Source of the DNA: Streptomyces luteolus
Lineage (GTDB): Bacteria; Actinomycetota; Actinomycetes; Streptomycetales; Streptomycetaceae
DNA: 49,381 bases
Direction: 5' to 3'
Assembly: GCF_029968015.1 (NCBI RefSeq)
Contig: NZ_JASCIS010000055.1
Span: 1-49,381, forward strand
Shown here: one piece after another, positions 32,312-40,919 of the stretch
How positions within the stretch are numbered: the stretch's first letter is position 1
Layout: each line of letters opens with the position of its first letter
Notes under the pieces: model-generated
The model's input: only the letters and a program-made list of their open reading frames with translations
What the model was told of the DNA's origin: nothing
The model's database searches: none
Made by a program: the position numbers and the translations under genes

Positions 32312-32989
32312 TCAGCAGACGCGGACCGCGTCCACGGTGTTGTTGTAGGCCGTGCCCTGGAGGTCCGGGACGTTGTGCGGGGCGGTACTGCCGAAGACAA
32401 GGGCCCAGTGGCCCCGCCACTCGTAGAACTTCGCCCTGGTGCCGCCCGTCTGGTTGTTCTTGAAGGACGTGAGCCGGTTGTGGAAGCCGTACTTGCTCAG
32501 CTTCCGGAACGCGCACGTGTAGAACGTGAGCTTCGCGTGGTCGTAGTTGTCGCCCGCCCACAGGCACAGCCGACCGCTCTTACAACTGCTGTCCCGCGCC
32601 GCGCCGGGGGCCGCGAACGTCACAGTCGCCGAGCCGTCCGCGGTACGGATCGTGTCGTGGCCGACCTGCCGTGCCGGGACGTCCATGGTCGACAGGTACC
32701 GGTCGATCCGCCCCTGCAGCCCCGAATCCGTGGCCGCGGCCGCGCCGCTGCCCGTGACGGCCGCCAAGGCCAGACCGGCGCAGAGGACGGCGACGCCCTT
32801 GCGCGGCCCGCGCCTCGCGCCGCGGCCGTTCCCGCACGTCCGGCTCTCGTTCGCTGTGTTGCTCGTACGGCTCTCGTTCGCTGTGTTGCTCGTACGGCTC
32901 TCGTTCGCTGTGTTGCTCGTACGCCTCTCGTTCGCTGGGTTGCCCGTACGGGTCTCGTTCGCTGTGTCTGCCGTTGCGTTTTCGGTCAT
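32312..32989 (-). CDS. Secreted peptidase inhibitor I36-like protein with N-terminal 9-residue repeats
   Basis: The 225-residue protein starts at ATG 32989. Residues 8-51 are repeats of the type SNTANESRT. A basic stretch (RGARRGPRKG) and a hydrophobic core (about 65-80) follow, then AAAA-TDS, which looks like a signal peptide displaced about 55 residues from the start. The mature region has SGRLCLWAGDNYDHAKLTFY and YGFHNRLTSFKNNQTGG, typical of peptidase inhibitor family I36/SMPI-like beta-crystallin folds, with several cysteines. No internal ATG precedes the signal-like region, so the extension is probably translated. Confidence 0.8.
   Translation of the reverse strand: MTENATADTANETRTGNPANERRTSNTANESRTSNTANESRTSNTANESRTCGNGRGARRGPRKGVAVLCAGLALAAVTGSGAAAATDSGLQGRIDRYLSTMDVPARQVGHDTIRTADGSATVTFAAPGAARDSSCKSGRLCLWAGDNYDHAKLTFYTCAFRKLSKYGFHNRLTSFKNNQTGGTRAKFYEWRGHWALVFGSTAPHNVPDLQGTAYNNTVDAVRVC
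32844..32951. repeat. Four 27-bp tandem repeats inside the I36-like gene
   Basis: Units at 32844-32870, 32871-32897, 32898-32924 and 32925-32951 begin CTCTCGTTCGCTG and end CGTACG[G/C]; a partial fifth follows. They encode the 9-residue SNTANESRT-type repeat. Confidence 0.95.
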
Positions 32990-33137
32990 GTCCGGAAGTT
33001 ACGGACCTGGGCGCCTCGCCCGCCACACCCTTCGGCCCTCGCCGAAAGACCTGGGCGAGCCGGGCGCGCTCCGTGCCGGGACCGCAACTCCCTTGTGCGG
33101 TACGGGCTGTCAGTGGCGGCCCGTACGATCGCGAAGC

Positions 33138-33908
33138 ATGAACGACGACGTGCGCAACATCGTCCTCGGAGTGATCGCCACCGGAGTCGCCACGGCCCTC
33201 GGTTGGTTCGCCCGTACGTACCTGTGGCGCCGCAGACTGCGGCGCAAGCAGCGCTTCTTCGGGCTGCCCGAGAACTCCGAGTGCCTCCTCGTCGTCAACG
33301 AGTCGGCGGGCAGCGGGGGTTGGACGGTGGCGCGGCGGGACGTGTTCGCGCTGCTCGAGCTGTACGCGCTGATCAAGGACTGCGGGGCGAAGGCGCAGAT
33401 CGTCGCGCACGACGCGATGCGGCAGGGCTTCGGCGAGCACACGGAGTTCTGCATCGGCGGCCCCGTCTCCAACCAGCGGATGGCCGCGCATCTGGGCACT
33501 CTGCTCCCCGGCGTCGAGGTCGACACGGAGGCGGACCGCGGCCCCGACCGCGGGGTGATACGGGTGGGCGGCCGGCCCTACCGCTGGGAGCGCGGCGCCA
33601 GCGAGTACGTCCTGCTGGCCCGGCTCACCGGCGGCCGGTCCGCCCCGGACGCCCGCCCCGTCTTCCTCGCCTCCGGGCAGCACTCCAACACCAACCACGC
33701 GGCGGTGCGCTATCTGGCCCGCAACCACGGGAGCCTGATCCGCAAGTACGGCACCGATCCGTTCTGCCTGATGCTGAAGGTCGTCAATCCCGAGGCGTAC
33801 GGGCCGGACGTAGTCGAGCTGGCCGCCGACGTCACCGAGGCCGCACTGCGCCCGGCGCCTGCCCCCTCGCCTGCCCCGGCTCCGGCTCCGGCCGCCGACG
33901 CCGGGTGA
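33138..33908 (+). CDS. Conserved protein with N-terminal membrane anchor, unknown function
   Basis: The 256-residue protein starts at ATG 33138. TACGAT at 33124-33129 is spaced for a leaderless transcript. Residues 5-25 form a membrane helix (VLGVIATGVATALGWFARTY) followed by a basic cluster, so the rest is probably cytoplasmic. The globular part includes SECLLVVNESAGSGGWTVAR, TEFCIGGPVSNQRMAAHLGT and FLASGQHSNTNHAAVRYLAR, which look conserved and could be a nucleotide or ligand-binding fold. The C-terminus is a Pro/Ala tail. I do not recognise the family. Confidence 0.75.
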   Translation: MNDDVRNIVLGVIATGVATALGWFARTYLWRRRLRRKQRFFGLPENSECLLVVNESAGSGGWTVARRDVFALLELYALIKDCGAKAQIVAHDAMRQGFGEHTEFCIGGPVSNQRMAAHLGTLLPGVEVDTEADRGPDRGVIRVGGRPYRWERGASEYVLLARLTGGRSAPDARPVFLASGQHSNTNHAAVRYLARNHGSLIRKYGTDPFCLMLKVVNPEAYGPDVVELAADVTEAALRPAPAPSPAPAPAPAADAG

Positions 33909-33981
33909 CGCAGGGCCGGGTGCGGTCGGCCGCGCCGTATCCTCCCCTGCGGTGCCGACAGGTGAACGTAGGGACGATGCG

Positions 33982-34659
33982 GTGACGAGCAGTGCGGGTG
34001 GTACGGAGCGGATGTCGTTGAGCGCCCAGGCGCGCGAGGCGGTCCGGGACCGCATCGTCGACCGGCGGTACGCGCTGGGTTCACGGCTCGTCGAGCGGGA
34101 GATCGCCGAAGAGCTGCAGATGTCCCGCGTACCCGTCCGCGAGGCGCTGCGCGCGCTCGTCGCCGAGGGCCTGCTCGAACTGCTGCCGCACAGCGGAGTG
34201 CGGGTGCGGCGCCTGGAGCGCGGCGACGTCCAGCACCTGTACGAGGTGTGGGAGCCCCTCGCCGTACAGGCCTCGCGGCTCGCGGCGCGGCGGGTCGCCG
34301 AGCACGCGCCCGACGAGGCGGCCGGTCTCGCGCGGCTGCGCAGCACCCTCGAACACGCGGACACCGCCTCGCGGTCCGACGACGGGGCGCGCGAGGTGGC
34401 CGCGCACACCGCGTTCCACGAGGGGATCGTCGCCCTGGCCGGCAATCCGCTGCTCGAGCGGATGATGGAACAGCTGAGCTGGCAGCTGCAGTTGCTCTTC
34501 GGGATGCGCGCCGAACCGGACCACATGCGGGCCCAGCACCATCTGATCTTCCGCCACATCGCGGCGGGCGACGAGGAGACGGCGGCGGCGAGCACGCTCC
34601 TGCACGTACGGGACAGCCGCGCCGTGGCGCTGCGGTCACTGTTCGAGGACGAGTCCTGA
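33982..34659 (+). CDS. GntR family regulator, FCD (FadR/VanR) type
   Basis: GTG 33982 is preferred because GTAGGGA at 33968-33974 is properly spaced; GTG 33952 in the same frame, 9 bp after TATCCT, is a leaderless alternative. The N-terminal winged helix is standard (LSAQAREAVRDRIVDRRYAL, EREIAEELQMSRVPVREALR, EGLLELLPHSGVRVRRLERG). The FCD domain carries metal-ligand residues in the helices around HTAFHEGIVALAGNPLLERM and HHLIFRHIAAGD. It is followed by two co-directional Tat amidohydrolase genes and matching GGTATAC sites, so those are its likely targets. Confidence 0.93.
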   Translation: MTSSAGGTERMSLSAQAREAVRDRIVDRRYALGSRLVEREIAEELQMSRVPVREALRALVAEGLLELLPHSGVRVRRLERGDVQHLYEVWEPLAVQASRLAARRVAEHAPDEAAGLARLRSTLEHADTASRSDDGAREVAAHTAFHEGIVALAGNPLLERMMEQLSWQLQLLFGMRAEPDHMRAQHHLIFRHIAAGDEETAAASTLLHVRDSRAVALRSLFEDES

Positions 34660-34663
34660 GCTC

Positions 34664-34769
34664 TTCGGTATACCAGGACCCCTGACTCTTTCGGATCTTT
34701 CTGACAATCCACGCACAGCAACGCCAAATCACTGGACGAGTCCTTGCGGAGCAGCCGGGCTCGGTATAC
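34664..34769. promoter_or_regulatory. Two TCGGTATAC sites, likely GntR operators
   Basis: TCGGTATAC occurs at 34665-34673 (within the palindrome GGTATACC) and again at 34761-34769 followed by AAA. The sites are 96 bp apart, between the GntR gene and the first amidohydrolase gene at 34853. FCD-GntR proteins commonly bind short GTATAC-type palindromes. Confidence 0.65.
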
Positions 34770-34852
34770 AAAATGGCGGACGCGGTCCCTCCGCTCCCGT
34801 CGTACGCCGGTACGTCCGTACGACCGCCCGCTCACCCGTCCAGGAGCCACCC

Positions 34853-36151
34853 ATGTGCGTCGAGAACACCCCGCCCCCTCCGTCCCGGCTGACCCGGCGC
34901 GGCATCCTCGCGGGTGCCGCCGCGCTCGCCGGCACCACGGCCGCGCTGGCCGCCGCCGGGCCCGCCGCCGCGGCTGCCGCCGCCGACCGCCCGGGGCGCG
35001 CTCCGGGAACCGGTCGCGCCACGACGGGTGACCTGGTCGTCGAGGGCGGCACGCTGCTCGACCCGGCCACCGGAGAGGTCACCGAGGACGCGGTGGTCGT
35101 CATCGTCGACGGTGTGGTGCGGGCCGCCGGTGCGCGGAGCCGTACGCACGTCCCCGACGGGATCGAGACGCTCCACGCGCACGGCCGCTGGATCCTGCCC
35201 GGGCTCGTGGAGGCGCACATCCACCTGAACACCGCGAAGGAGGCGCGCGAGGCCGTCCTCAAGGGCGCCACCAGCGCGCGCAGCGGTTCGACCAACTTCT
35301 ACCAGGACGTCGCCGTACGGGAGTTGGCGCGGCAGGTGCCGCAGCTGGCGCCGCGGTTGCGGGCCGCCGGTGTCTTCGTCACGCCCGACCTGGGCGACAC
35401 GATCCTCGCCGACCCCGACCTCACCGCGCTGGCCAGGCTGAAGGACGGCGTCCGCTCCCCCGAGGCGCTGCGCCGCGTCGTGGAGGTCAACCTGGCCCGC
35501 GGCGCCGAGGTGATCAAGACCCGTGTCAACGAGCGCGCCGGGCTGCCGGAGCAGGACCCGATGGCCCAGGTGTACGACCGCGAGCAGCTGTCGGCCGTGG
35601 TCGCGGCCGCGCGGCGCGGCGGCAAGGGCGTGCTGTGCCACAGCTACAGCGAGAAGGGCTGCCACGACGCGGTCATGGCAGGCGTGCGGTCCATCGAGCA
35701 CGGCGCGTTCATCGGCGAGCGCACCCTGCACGAGATGAAGCGCCGGGGCACGTACTTCACGCCGACGCTGACCGCGATGGCCGGCATGGTCGACTCCCCC
35801 GACCCGGTCCTCGCCGAGCGTGGCCGCACGTTCCTGGCGGCCGCCCAGAAGAGGGCGCTGGCCGCGCACGAGCTGGGTGTGCCGCTCGCCGCGGGCACCG
35901 ACTCCTCCGGTGGCGAGGTCGACCCGATCGGCCGCGAGGTGGAGCTGATGCGAGAGGCCGGGCTGCCCGCGCTCGACGCGATCCGCACCGCCTCCACCGG
36001 TGCCGCGAAGCTCCTCGGCCTGGAGGGCAAGGCCGGGCGCCTCGCGCGTGGCCACGCCGGTGACGTGGTGCTCGTGGACGGCGACCCGCTGGCCGACGTG
36101 GCGGTCCTCAAGTCACCGAAGCGCGTGGTCCGTTCGGGCGTCGCGCTCTGA
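34853..36151 (+). CDS. Tat-exported amidohydrolase (imidazolonepropionase/prolidase-like)
   Basis: The start is ATG 34853 with AGGAG upstream. The 432-residue protein has a twin-arginine signal (LTRRGILAGAAALAG, RR at 15-16) and an Ala-rich h-region. The amidohydrolase core is complete: HIH at 122-124, carbamylatable Lys222 in EVIKTRV, His263 in LCHSYSEKG, His283 in SIEHGAFI and Asp350 in AAGTDSSGG. The pattern matches Sgx9260/prolidase-like binuclear enzymes that cleave peptide or amide bonds. Export by Tat implies an extracellular metalloenzyme loaded in the cytoplasm. It is followed 109 bp later by a second amidohydrolase. Confidence 0.92.
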   Translation: MCVENTPPPPSRLTRRGILAGAAALAGTTAALAAAGPAAAAAAADRPGRAPGTGRATTGDLVVEGGTLLDPATGEVTEDAVVVIVDGVVRAAGARSRTHVPDGIETLHAHGRWILPGLVEAHIHLNTAKEAREAVLKGATSARSGSTNFYQDVAVRELARQVPQLAPRLRAAGVFVTPDLGDTILADPDLTALARLKDGVRSPEALRRVVEVNLARGAEVIKTRVNERAGLPEQDPMAQVYDREQLSAVVAAARRGGKGVLCHSYSEKGCHDAVMAGVRSIEHGAFIGERTLHEMKRRGTYFTPTLTAMAGMVDSPDPVLAERGRTFLAAAQKRALAAHELGVPLAAGTDSSGGEVDPIGREVELMREAGLPALDAIRTASTGAAKLLGLEGKAGRLARGHAGDVVLVDGDPLADVAVLKSPKRVVRSGVAL

Positions 36152-36154
36152 CCC

Positions 36155-36214
36155 TTCCTCCCGCAGGGCTGTACGCCCGTACGGCTTTCCTCCCGCAGGG
36201 CTGTGCCCGTACGG
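36155..36214. repeat. Two near-identical 28-31 bp direct repeats
   Basis: TTCCTCCCGCAGGGCTGT followed by GCCCGTACGGC occurs from 36155 and again from 36187; the first copy has three extra bases. The pair fills most of the gap between the two amidohydrolase genes and could form a hairpin or transcript-processing site. Confidence 0.8.
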
Positions 36215-36260
36215 CCCTGCGTCTCGTCCCCGTCCCCGCACGATCCCGAAGGAGAACCCC

Positions 36261-37568
36261 ATGACGCCCCTGTCCCGTCGCGGCATGATCGTCGGCGCCG
36301 CCGCCATGGCCGGTACCGCCACCGCGCTGTCGTCCGGCGCTTCCACGTCCGCCGCTCCCCGGGAGCGGCACGACGACCGCCCGAGCCGGGCCGTCGTGTT
36401 CCGCGACGTGCGCCCGTTCGGTGCGGGCAAGCCGGTGGACCTGACCGTCGTCGACGGCCGGATCGTCGAAGGACCGGCCCCGCGCGGCGCGCGTGTCGTC
36501 GACGGGGGCGGTCGGGTCGCCCTGCCGTCCCTGGTGGACGCGCACATCCACCCGGACAAGACGTCGTGGGGCGGCGACTGGGTCTCGCGCGAGCCGGCGA
36601 GCAGCATCGCCGAGTACTGCGAGCAGGACGTCGAGCTGTTCAAGAGCCAGAAGCGCCCGGTGGGCGAGCGTGCGTACGGCCTGATGGCGCACGCCGTGAC
36701 TCGTGGCACCCGCGCCATGCGCGCCCATGTGGACGTGGCGCCCGCGTACGACCTGGCCGGTGTGGAGGGTGTGGCCGACGCGCGCAGGAAGCTGAAGCAC
36801 GCGCTCGACGTGCAGATCGTGGCGTTCCCGCAGCACGGTGTGGTGCGTACGCCCGGTACGGCGGAGCTGCTTGAGGAGGCGGCGCGCGGCGGGCAGATCG
36901 ACTTCGTCGGCGGCATCGACCCGATCAGTTTCGACCACGCGATGGACGAGCAGCTCGACCTGGTCTTCGGTCTCGCGGACCGGCACGGCGTGGGCGTCGA
37001 CATCCACCTGCACGACCGGGACGAGAAGGGTCTTGAGGTGATGCGGGCGATCATCGAGCGGACCCGGGCGCTGTCCCTGCGCGGCAAGGTGACAGTCAGC
37101 CACGTGTTCTGTCTGCCGGGCCTGTCCGACGCCGAACTCTCCGCGATGGCCGAGGACTTGAACGACCTGGACATCTCCCTGACGACGGTCGCCCCGAACG
37201 AATCGCTCGTACTGCCCGTCGGCAAGCTGCAGGAGCACGGCGTGCGCGTCGGCCTCGGCTCGGACGGGGTGCGGGACGCGTGGAGCCCGTTCGGCAACGC
37301 CGACATGCTGCACCGCGCGCACATCCTCGGCTGGGTCACCGATGTCCGCCTGGACGACGAGCTGAACCATGTGTACGACGTGGCCGCGCACGGCGGCTCG
37401 GACGTCATGAGGCTTGACCGCGCCGACCTGAAGCCCGGTGCGCCCGCGGACTTCGTCCTCGTCAAGGGCGAGGGCGCGCCGCAGATCGTGGTGGACATGC
37501 CGCAGCGCGACCTGGTCGTGCACGGCGGCCGGGTCGTGGCCCGCGACGGCGAGCTGGTTCTTCCGTAG
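36261..37568 (+). CDS. Tat-exported amidohydrolase (cytosine deaminase-like)
   Basis: The start is ATG 36261 with GAAGGAG upstream. The 435-residue protein has a Tat signal (LSRRGMIVGAAAMAG) and HIH at 95-97 in LVDAHIHPDKTSW. GVDIHLHDRDEKG and KVTVSHVFCLPGLSDAELSA follow, then VGLGSDGVRDAWSPFGNADM with the catalytic Asp. These features match the cytosine deaminase/TatD-less metal-dependent group (codA-like, mononuclear). Tat export of a deaminase-like enzyme is unusual. With the preceding gene it forms a probable two-gene operon under the GntR protein, perhaps for breakdown of an extracellular cyclic amide. Confidence 0.92.
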   Translation: MTPLSRRGMIVGAAAMAGTATALSSGASTSAAPRERHDDRPSRAVVFRDVRPFGAGKPVDLTVVDGRIVEGPAPRGARVVDGGGRVALPSLVDAHIHPDKTSWGGDWVSREPASSIAEYCEQDVELFKSQKRPVGERAYGLMAHAVTRGTRAMRAHVDVAPAYDLAGVEGVADARRKLKHALDVQIVAFPQHGVVRTPGTAELLEEAARGGQIDFVGGIDPISFDHAMDEQLDLVFGLADRHGVGVDIHLHDRDEKGLEVMRAIIERTRALSLRGKVTVSHVFCLPGLSDAELSAMAEDLNDLDISLTTVAPNESLVLPVGKLQEHGVRVGLGSDGVRDAWSPFGNADMLHRAHILGWVTDVRLDDELNHVYDVAAHGGSDVMRLDRADLKPGAPADFVLVKGEGAPQIVVDMPQRDLVVHGGRVVARDGELVLP

Positions 37569-37637
37569 CACGTCCCGCACTGTGGTGGTTCAGCCTCGTC
37601 CGGCGCGCCCTCGATCGCCCTGCGGGCTCGTCCTCAA

Positions 37638-37697
37638 GCTCCCCCAGCTATCGCTGGGAGGTGCCGCCGGACGGGCTGATCGTCCGGCCCGTCCGGC
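37638..37697. terminator. Double hairpin, common Streptomyces intergenic repeat
   Basis: CTCCCCCAGC/GCTGGGAG is followed by GCCGGACGGGC (37666-37676) pairing perfectly with GCCCGTCCGGC (37687-37697). It lies 70-130 bp after the second amidohydrolase gene and likely terminates it. The first half shares CCCCCAGC and GGGAGGTGCC with the MITE at 22347. Confidence 0.7.
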
Positions 37698-37756
37698 GCA
37701 CTGTGATGCCGTACGATCCCTGGCTTCCAGGTCAGCGGTGTTGAAGGGTGCGGTGC

Positions 37757-38992
37757 GTGCGGGGCAGGCTGGGGCGGGGCTTCGGGTGGCTGTGGGCGGC
37801 GTACGCGGCCAGTACGTTCGGGACCTGGCTGGCCTTCGACGCGTTCCCGCTGATCGCCGTGACGGTGCTCGGCGCGGGGCCGACGCAGGTGTCGCTGCTC
37901 GCCTCCGCCGGTCTGCTCGTCGGGGCCGTGGTGGCGTTGCCGCTCGGGCCGTGGGTGGATCTGCGGCGCAAGCGTGCCGTGATGATCGCCATGGATCTCG
38001 TACGGTGTGCGGCGCTCTTGAGCATCCCCGCCGCGTATGCCCTCGGCGGGCTCGGTTTCGGGCAGTTGCTGCTCGTGTCGGTGGTGGTCGCGGCTGCGGA
38101 CATCACCTTCACAGCGGCGGCGGGTGCCTGTCTGAAGTCCCTGGTGGAGCGGGACCAGCTTCTGGTGGCCACCAGCCGGTTCGAGTCGACCACCTGGACG
38201 GCGACCGTGCTCGCGCCACCGCTCGGCGGCGCCCTCGTCGGGATGGCCGGGCCCGTGGTGACCGTGGCCGCCAACGCCCTCAGCCATCTCCTCTCGGCGG
38301 TCGGGGTCCGGGCCATCGGCGGCGACGAGCCGCACCCGGCGGGCTCCGGCGCCCCGGCACGGCTGCGGCGCGGCGACCTGCTCGACGGCTGGCGGACAAT
38401 CCTCGGCAATCCGGCGCTGCGCCCGCTCTTCCTCAACACCGCCCTGGTCAACGGTCTGATCATGGCCATGCACCCGCCGCTCGCCGTGCTCATGCTCGGC
38501 CCGCTCGGCTTCGCCCCCTGGCAGTACGCGCTCGCCTTCGCGCTGCCCTGCGTCGGCGGTCTCATCGGCTCGCGCCTCGCCCGGCCGCTGGTCGCGCGCT
38601 GCGGCCGGCACCGCGTCCTGCGTACGGCGGGGACGCTGCGCGCCTGCTGGTCCATCGGTCTGGCCTTTGTGGGCCCCGGCACCGGCGGGCTCGTCCTCGT
38701 CCTGGCCGTCGAGCTGGGCCTGATCACCTGCGCGGCCGTGTTCACCCCGGTCCAGGCCGCCCACCGCCTGGAGCACACGCCCGACGACCGCGTGGCGCGC
38801 ACCCTGTCCGCCTGGTCGATCTCCGTCAAGGTCACGACGGCCGCGCTCACCGCACTCTGGGGCCTGATCGCCGCGCTCACCGGCACCCGCACCGCCCTCG
38901 CCCTGGCCGGACTCCTCCTCCTGGCCACGCCACTGCTGCTGCCCCGCTCCGACGCGGACCGCGCTCCCCGTGAAGACGTGCGTACGACCTGA
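37757..38992 (+). CDS. MFS transporter
   Basis: GTG 37757 is preferred because GAAGGG at 37743-37748 is spaced for it; GTG 37748 overlaps that sequence. The 411-residue protein has about twelve membrane helices, with the MFS inter-helix loop GPWVDLRRKRAVMIAMDLVR between helices 2 and 3. It belongs to the MFS group seen in macrolide or multidrug efflux (TIGR00900/MFS_3 type). It is followed by the aadA-like remnant, with only a 28-bp gap. Substrate unknown. Confidence 0.9.
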   Translation: MRGRLGRGFGWLWAAYAASTFGTWLAFDAFPLIAVTVLGAGPTQVSLLASAGLLVGAVVALPLGPWVDLRRKRAVMIAMDLVRCAALLSIPAAYALGGLGFGQLLLVSVVVAAADITFTAAAGACLKSLVERDQLLVATSRFESTTWTATVLAPPLGGALVGMAGPVVTVAANALSHLLSAVGVRAIGGDEPHPAGSGAPARLRRGDLLDGWRTILGNPALRPLFLNTALVNGLIMAMHPPLAVLMLGPLGFAPWQYALAFALPCVGGLIGSRLARPLVARCGRHRVLRTAGTLRACWSIGLAFVGPGTGGLVLVLAVELGLITCAAVFTPVQAAHRLEHTPDDRVARTLSAWSISVKVTTAALTALWGLIAALTGTRTALALAGLLLLATPLLLPRSDADRAPREDVRTT

Positions 38993-39020
38993 GGAGCCTG
39001 AGGAGCCTGAGGAGACGCAC

Positions 39021-39490
39021 GTGGACCGGACCGACACCGTCGTCCGCCTCGCCGCCGAGCTGCTCGGCCCGCGCACCGTCATCGGCGCCTATCCGCACGG
39101 CTCCGCCCTCCTCGGCGGGTTGCGGCCGCACAGTGACGTCGACGTGCTCGTGGTCGTGCGCGAACAGCCCCCGGTGCGGGTGCGGCGGGCCCTGGTCGAG
39201 GCCCTGCTCCCGGTCTCCGGGGACGGGGCCGAGGGCGGTCGTGCCCGGCCGGTCGAGCTGACGGTCGTGGTGCAGGGGGATGTACGGCCGTGGCGGTATC
39301 CGCCGGTCTGCGCGTTCCAGTACGGCGAATGGCTGCGCGAGGACTACGAGCGCGAGGCGACGCCCCGCTGACCGGCCCGCCGCCCGCCGAGGTGCTCGAC
39401 GCCCCGCCGCCCGAGGATGTGCGCCGCGCGCTGCTCGGGGGCGTACCGCCCCGGACCCCGCTCCTCAATCGCCGGAGGGCTCAAAATTGA
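39021..39490 (+). pseudogene. Truncated AadA-like aminoglycoside nucleotidyltransferase
   Basis: GTG 39021, with GAGGAGAC upstream, opens an intact nucleotidyltransferase N-terminus: TVIGAYPHGSALLGGLRPHS followed by DVDVLVVV (GS-x9-DxD). The frame runs through CAFQYGEWLREDYEREA and then stops at 39371. A C-terminal AadA-like block, LTGPPPAEVLDAPPPEDVRR, continues in another frame to about 39460, and the last hundred or so residues are missing before the terminator hairpin. AadA/ANT(3'')-type proteins are about 260 residues and this would be 115-155. An internal deletion with frameshift and a C-terminal loss are the simplest explanation. It should not be counted as a resistance gene. Confidence 0.8.
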
Positions 39491-39501
39491 GCCCCTCCGG
39501 C
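39471..39501. terminator. Hairpin terminator between pseudogene and aldehyde dehydrogenase
   Basis: GCCGGAGGGCTCAA (39471-39484) pairs with TTGAGCCCCTCCGGC (39487-39501) with a one-base bulge. It is followed leftwards and rightwards by stop codons of convergent genes. Confidence 0.8.
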
Positions 39502-39527
39502 AGGTAGGGGAACAACTCGGCCGCGCC

Positions 39528-40919
39528 CTACCCCCCGTACCAGACCGTCGTCGCGTTGCAGAACTCGCGGATGCCCTCCCCCGCCAACTCCCTGCCGTAT
39601 CCGGAGCGTTTGGCGCCGCCGAAGGGGAGGCCGGGGTGGGAGGCCGTCATGCCGTTGAGGAAGACGCCGCCCGCCTGGATGTCCCGTACGCAGCGGGCGA
39701 TGTCGTCCTCGTCGCGGGTCCAGACGTTGGAGCTCAGGCCGAACGGGGTGTCGTTGGCGAGGGCGACGGCCTCGTCGAGGCTCTCCACGCGGTAGAGGGT
39801 GGCGACCGGGCCGAAGGCCTCCTCGCGGTGGATGCGCATCTCCTCGGTGATGCCGGTGAGGACGGTGGGGGTGTAGAACCAGCCGCGGTCCGGCTGGTCG
39901 GGGCGGCCGCCGCCGCACAGCACGGTGGCGCCCTTGGCGACCGCGTCGTCGACGAGCTCCTCCAGGTCCTTGCGGCCCTGTTCGGAGGAGAGCGGGCCGA
40001 CGTCGGTGTCCTCGGACATCGGGTCGCCGACGGTCAACTCCCGCATTCCGGCGACGAATCGGTCCCGGAAGGCGTCGTGCACATCGGCGTGCACGATGAA
40101 CCGCTTCGCGGCGATGCAGGACTGGCCGTTGTTCTGCACGCGCGCGGTGACCGCCGTCTTCGCCGCCTTGTCGACATCCGCGCTGGGGAGCACCACGTAC
40201 GGGTCGCTGCCGCCCAGTTCGAGGACGGTCTTCTTGACCTCGTCACCGGCGACCGAGGCGACGGCACGGCCCGCGGGTTCGCTGCCGGTCAGGGTGGCGG
40301 CGGCCACGCGTGGGTCGCGCAGGATGTCCTCGACGGCACCGGAGCCGACCAGGAGCGTCTGGAAGCAGCCCTCGGGATATCCGGCTCGCCGGAAGAGTTC
40401 CTCCAGGTAGAGGGCGGTCTGCGGGACGTTGGACGCGTGCTTGAGCAGTCCGACGTTGCCCGCCATCAGGGCCGGTGCGGCGAACCGTACGACCTGCCAC
40501 AGCGGGAAGTTCCACGGCATCACGGCGAGGACGGGGCCGATGGGCCGGTAGCGGACGACGGCGCGGACGGCGCCCGAGTCCTCGACGTCCCGCGTCTCGG
40601 GCTTCTCGTCCGCGAGCAGCGACTCGGCGTTGGCCGCGTACCAGCACATCGCCTTCACGCACTTCGCGGCCTCCGCGCGGGCCGCCTTGAGGGGTTTGCC
40701 CATCTCCAGGGTCATGGTGCGGGCCACGTCCTCCGCGTCCGCCTCCAGGAGGTCCGCCGCGCGCTCCAGGAGCGCCTTCCGGTCGGCGAAGGAGGTGAGG
40801 CGGTGCTCGCGGTACGCGGACTCGGCCGCCGCGAGCCGTCGCTCCACCTCCTCGGGGGTGAGCGCCTCGAACGTCCGATGCGTCTCGCCCGTGGCGGGGT
40901 TGACGGTGGCGATGGGCAT
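39528..40919 (-). CDS. NAD(P)-dependent aldehyde (succinate-semialdehyde type) dehydrogenase
   Basis: The 463-residue protein starts at ATG 40919, with AGGAGGAA upstream. It has the complete ALDH fold: IGPVLAVMPWNFPLWQVVRF (cofactor site), TGSEPAGRAVASVAGDEVKK, the general-base Glu in VLELGGSDPYVV, and the nucleophile Cys in QNNGQSCIAAKRF. The short N-terminus and HPGLPFGGAKRSGYGRELAG resemble the YneI/GabD2 branch of succinate-semialdehyde dehydrogenases. No GABA transaminase is adjacent. It is flanked by pseudogenes but itself intact. Confidence 0.94.
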   Translation of the reverse strand: MPIATVNPATGETHRTFEALTPEEVERRLAAAESAYREHRLTSFADRKALLERAADLLEADAEDVARTMTLEMGKPLKAARAEAAKCVKAMCWYAANAESLLADEKPETRDVEDSGAVRAVVRYRPIGPVLAVMPWNFPLWQVVRFAAPALMAGNVGLLKHASNVPQTALYLEELFRRAGYPEGCFQTLLVGSGAVEDILRDPRVAAATLTGSEPAGRAVASVAGDEVKKTVLELGGSDPYVVLPSADVDKAAKTAVTARVQNNGQSCIAAKRFIVHADVHDAFRDRFVAGMRELTVGDPMSEDTDVGPLSSEQGRKDLEELVDDAVAKGATVLCGGGRPDQPDRGWFYTPTVLTGITEEMRIHREEAFGPVATLYRVESLDEAVALANDTPFGLSSNVWTRDEDDIARCVRDIQAGGVFLNGMTASHPGLPFGGAKRSGYGRELAGEGIREFCNATTVWYGG

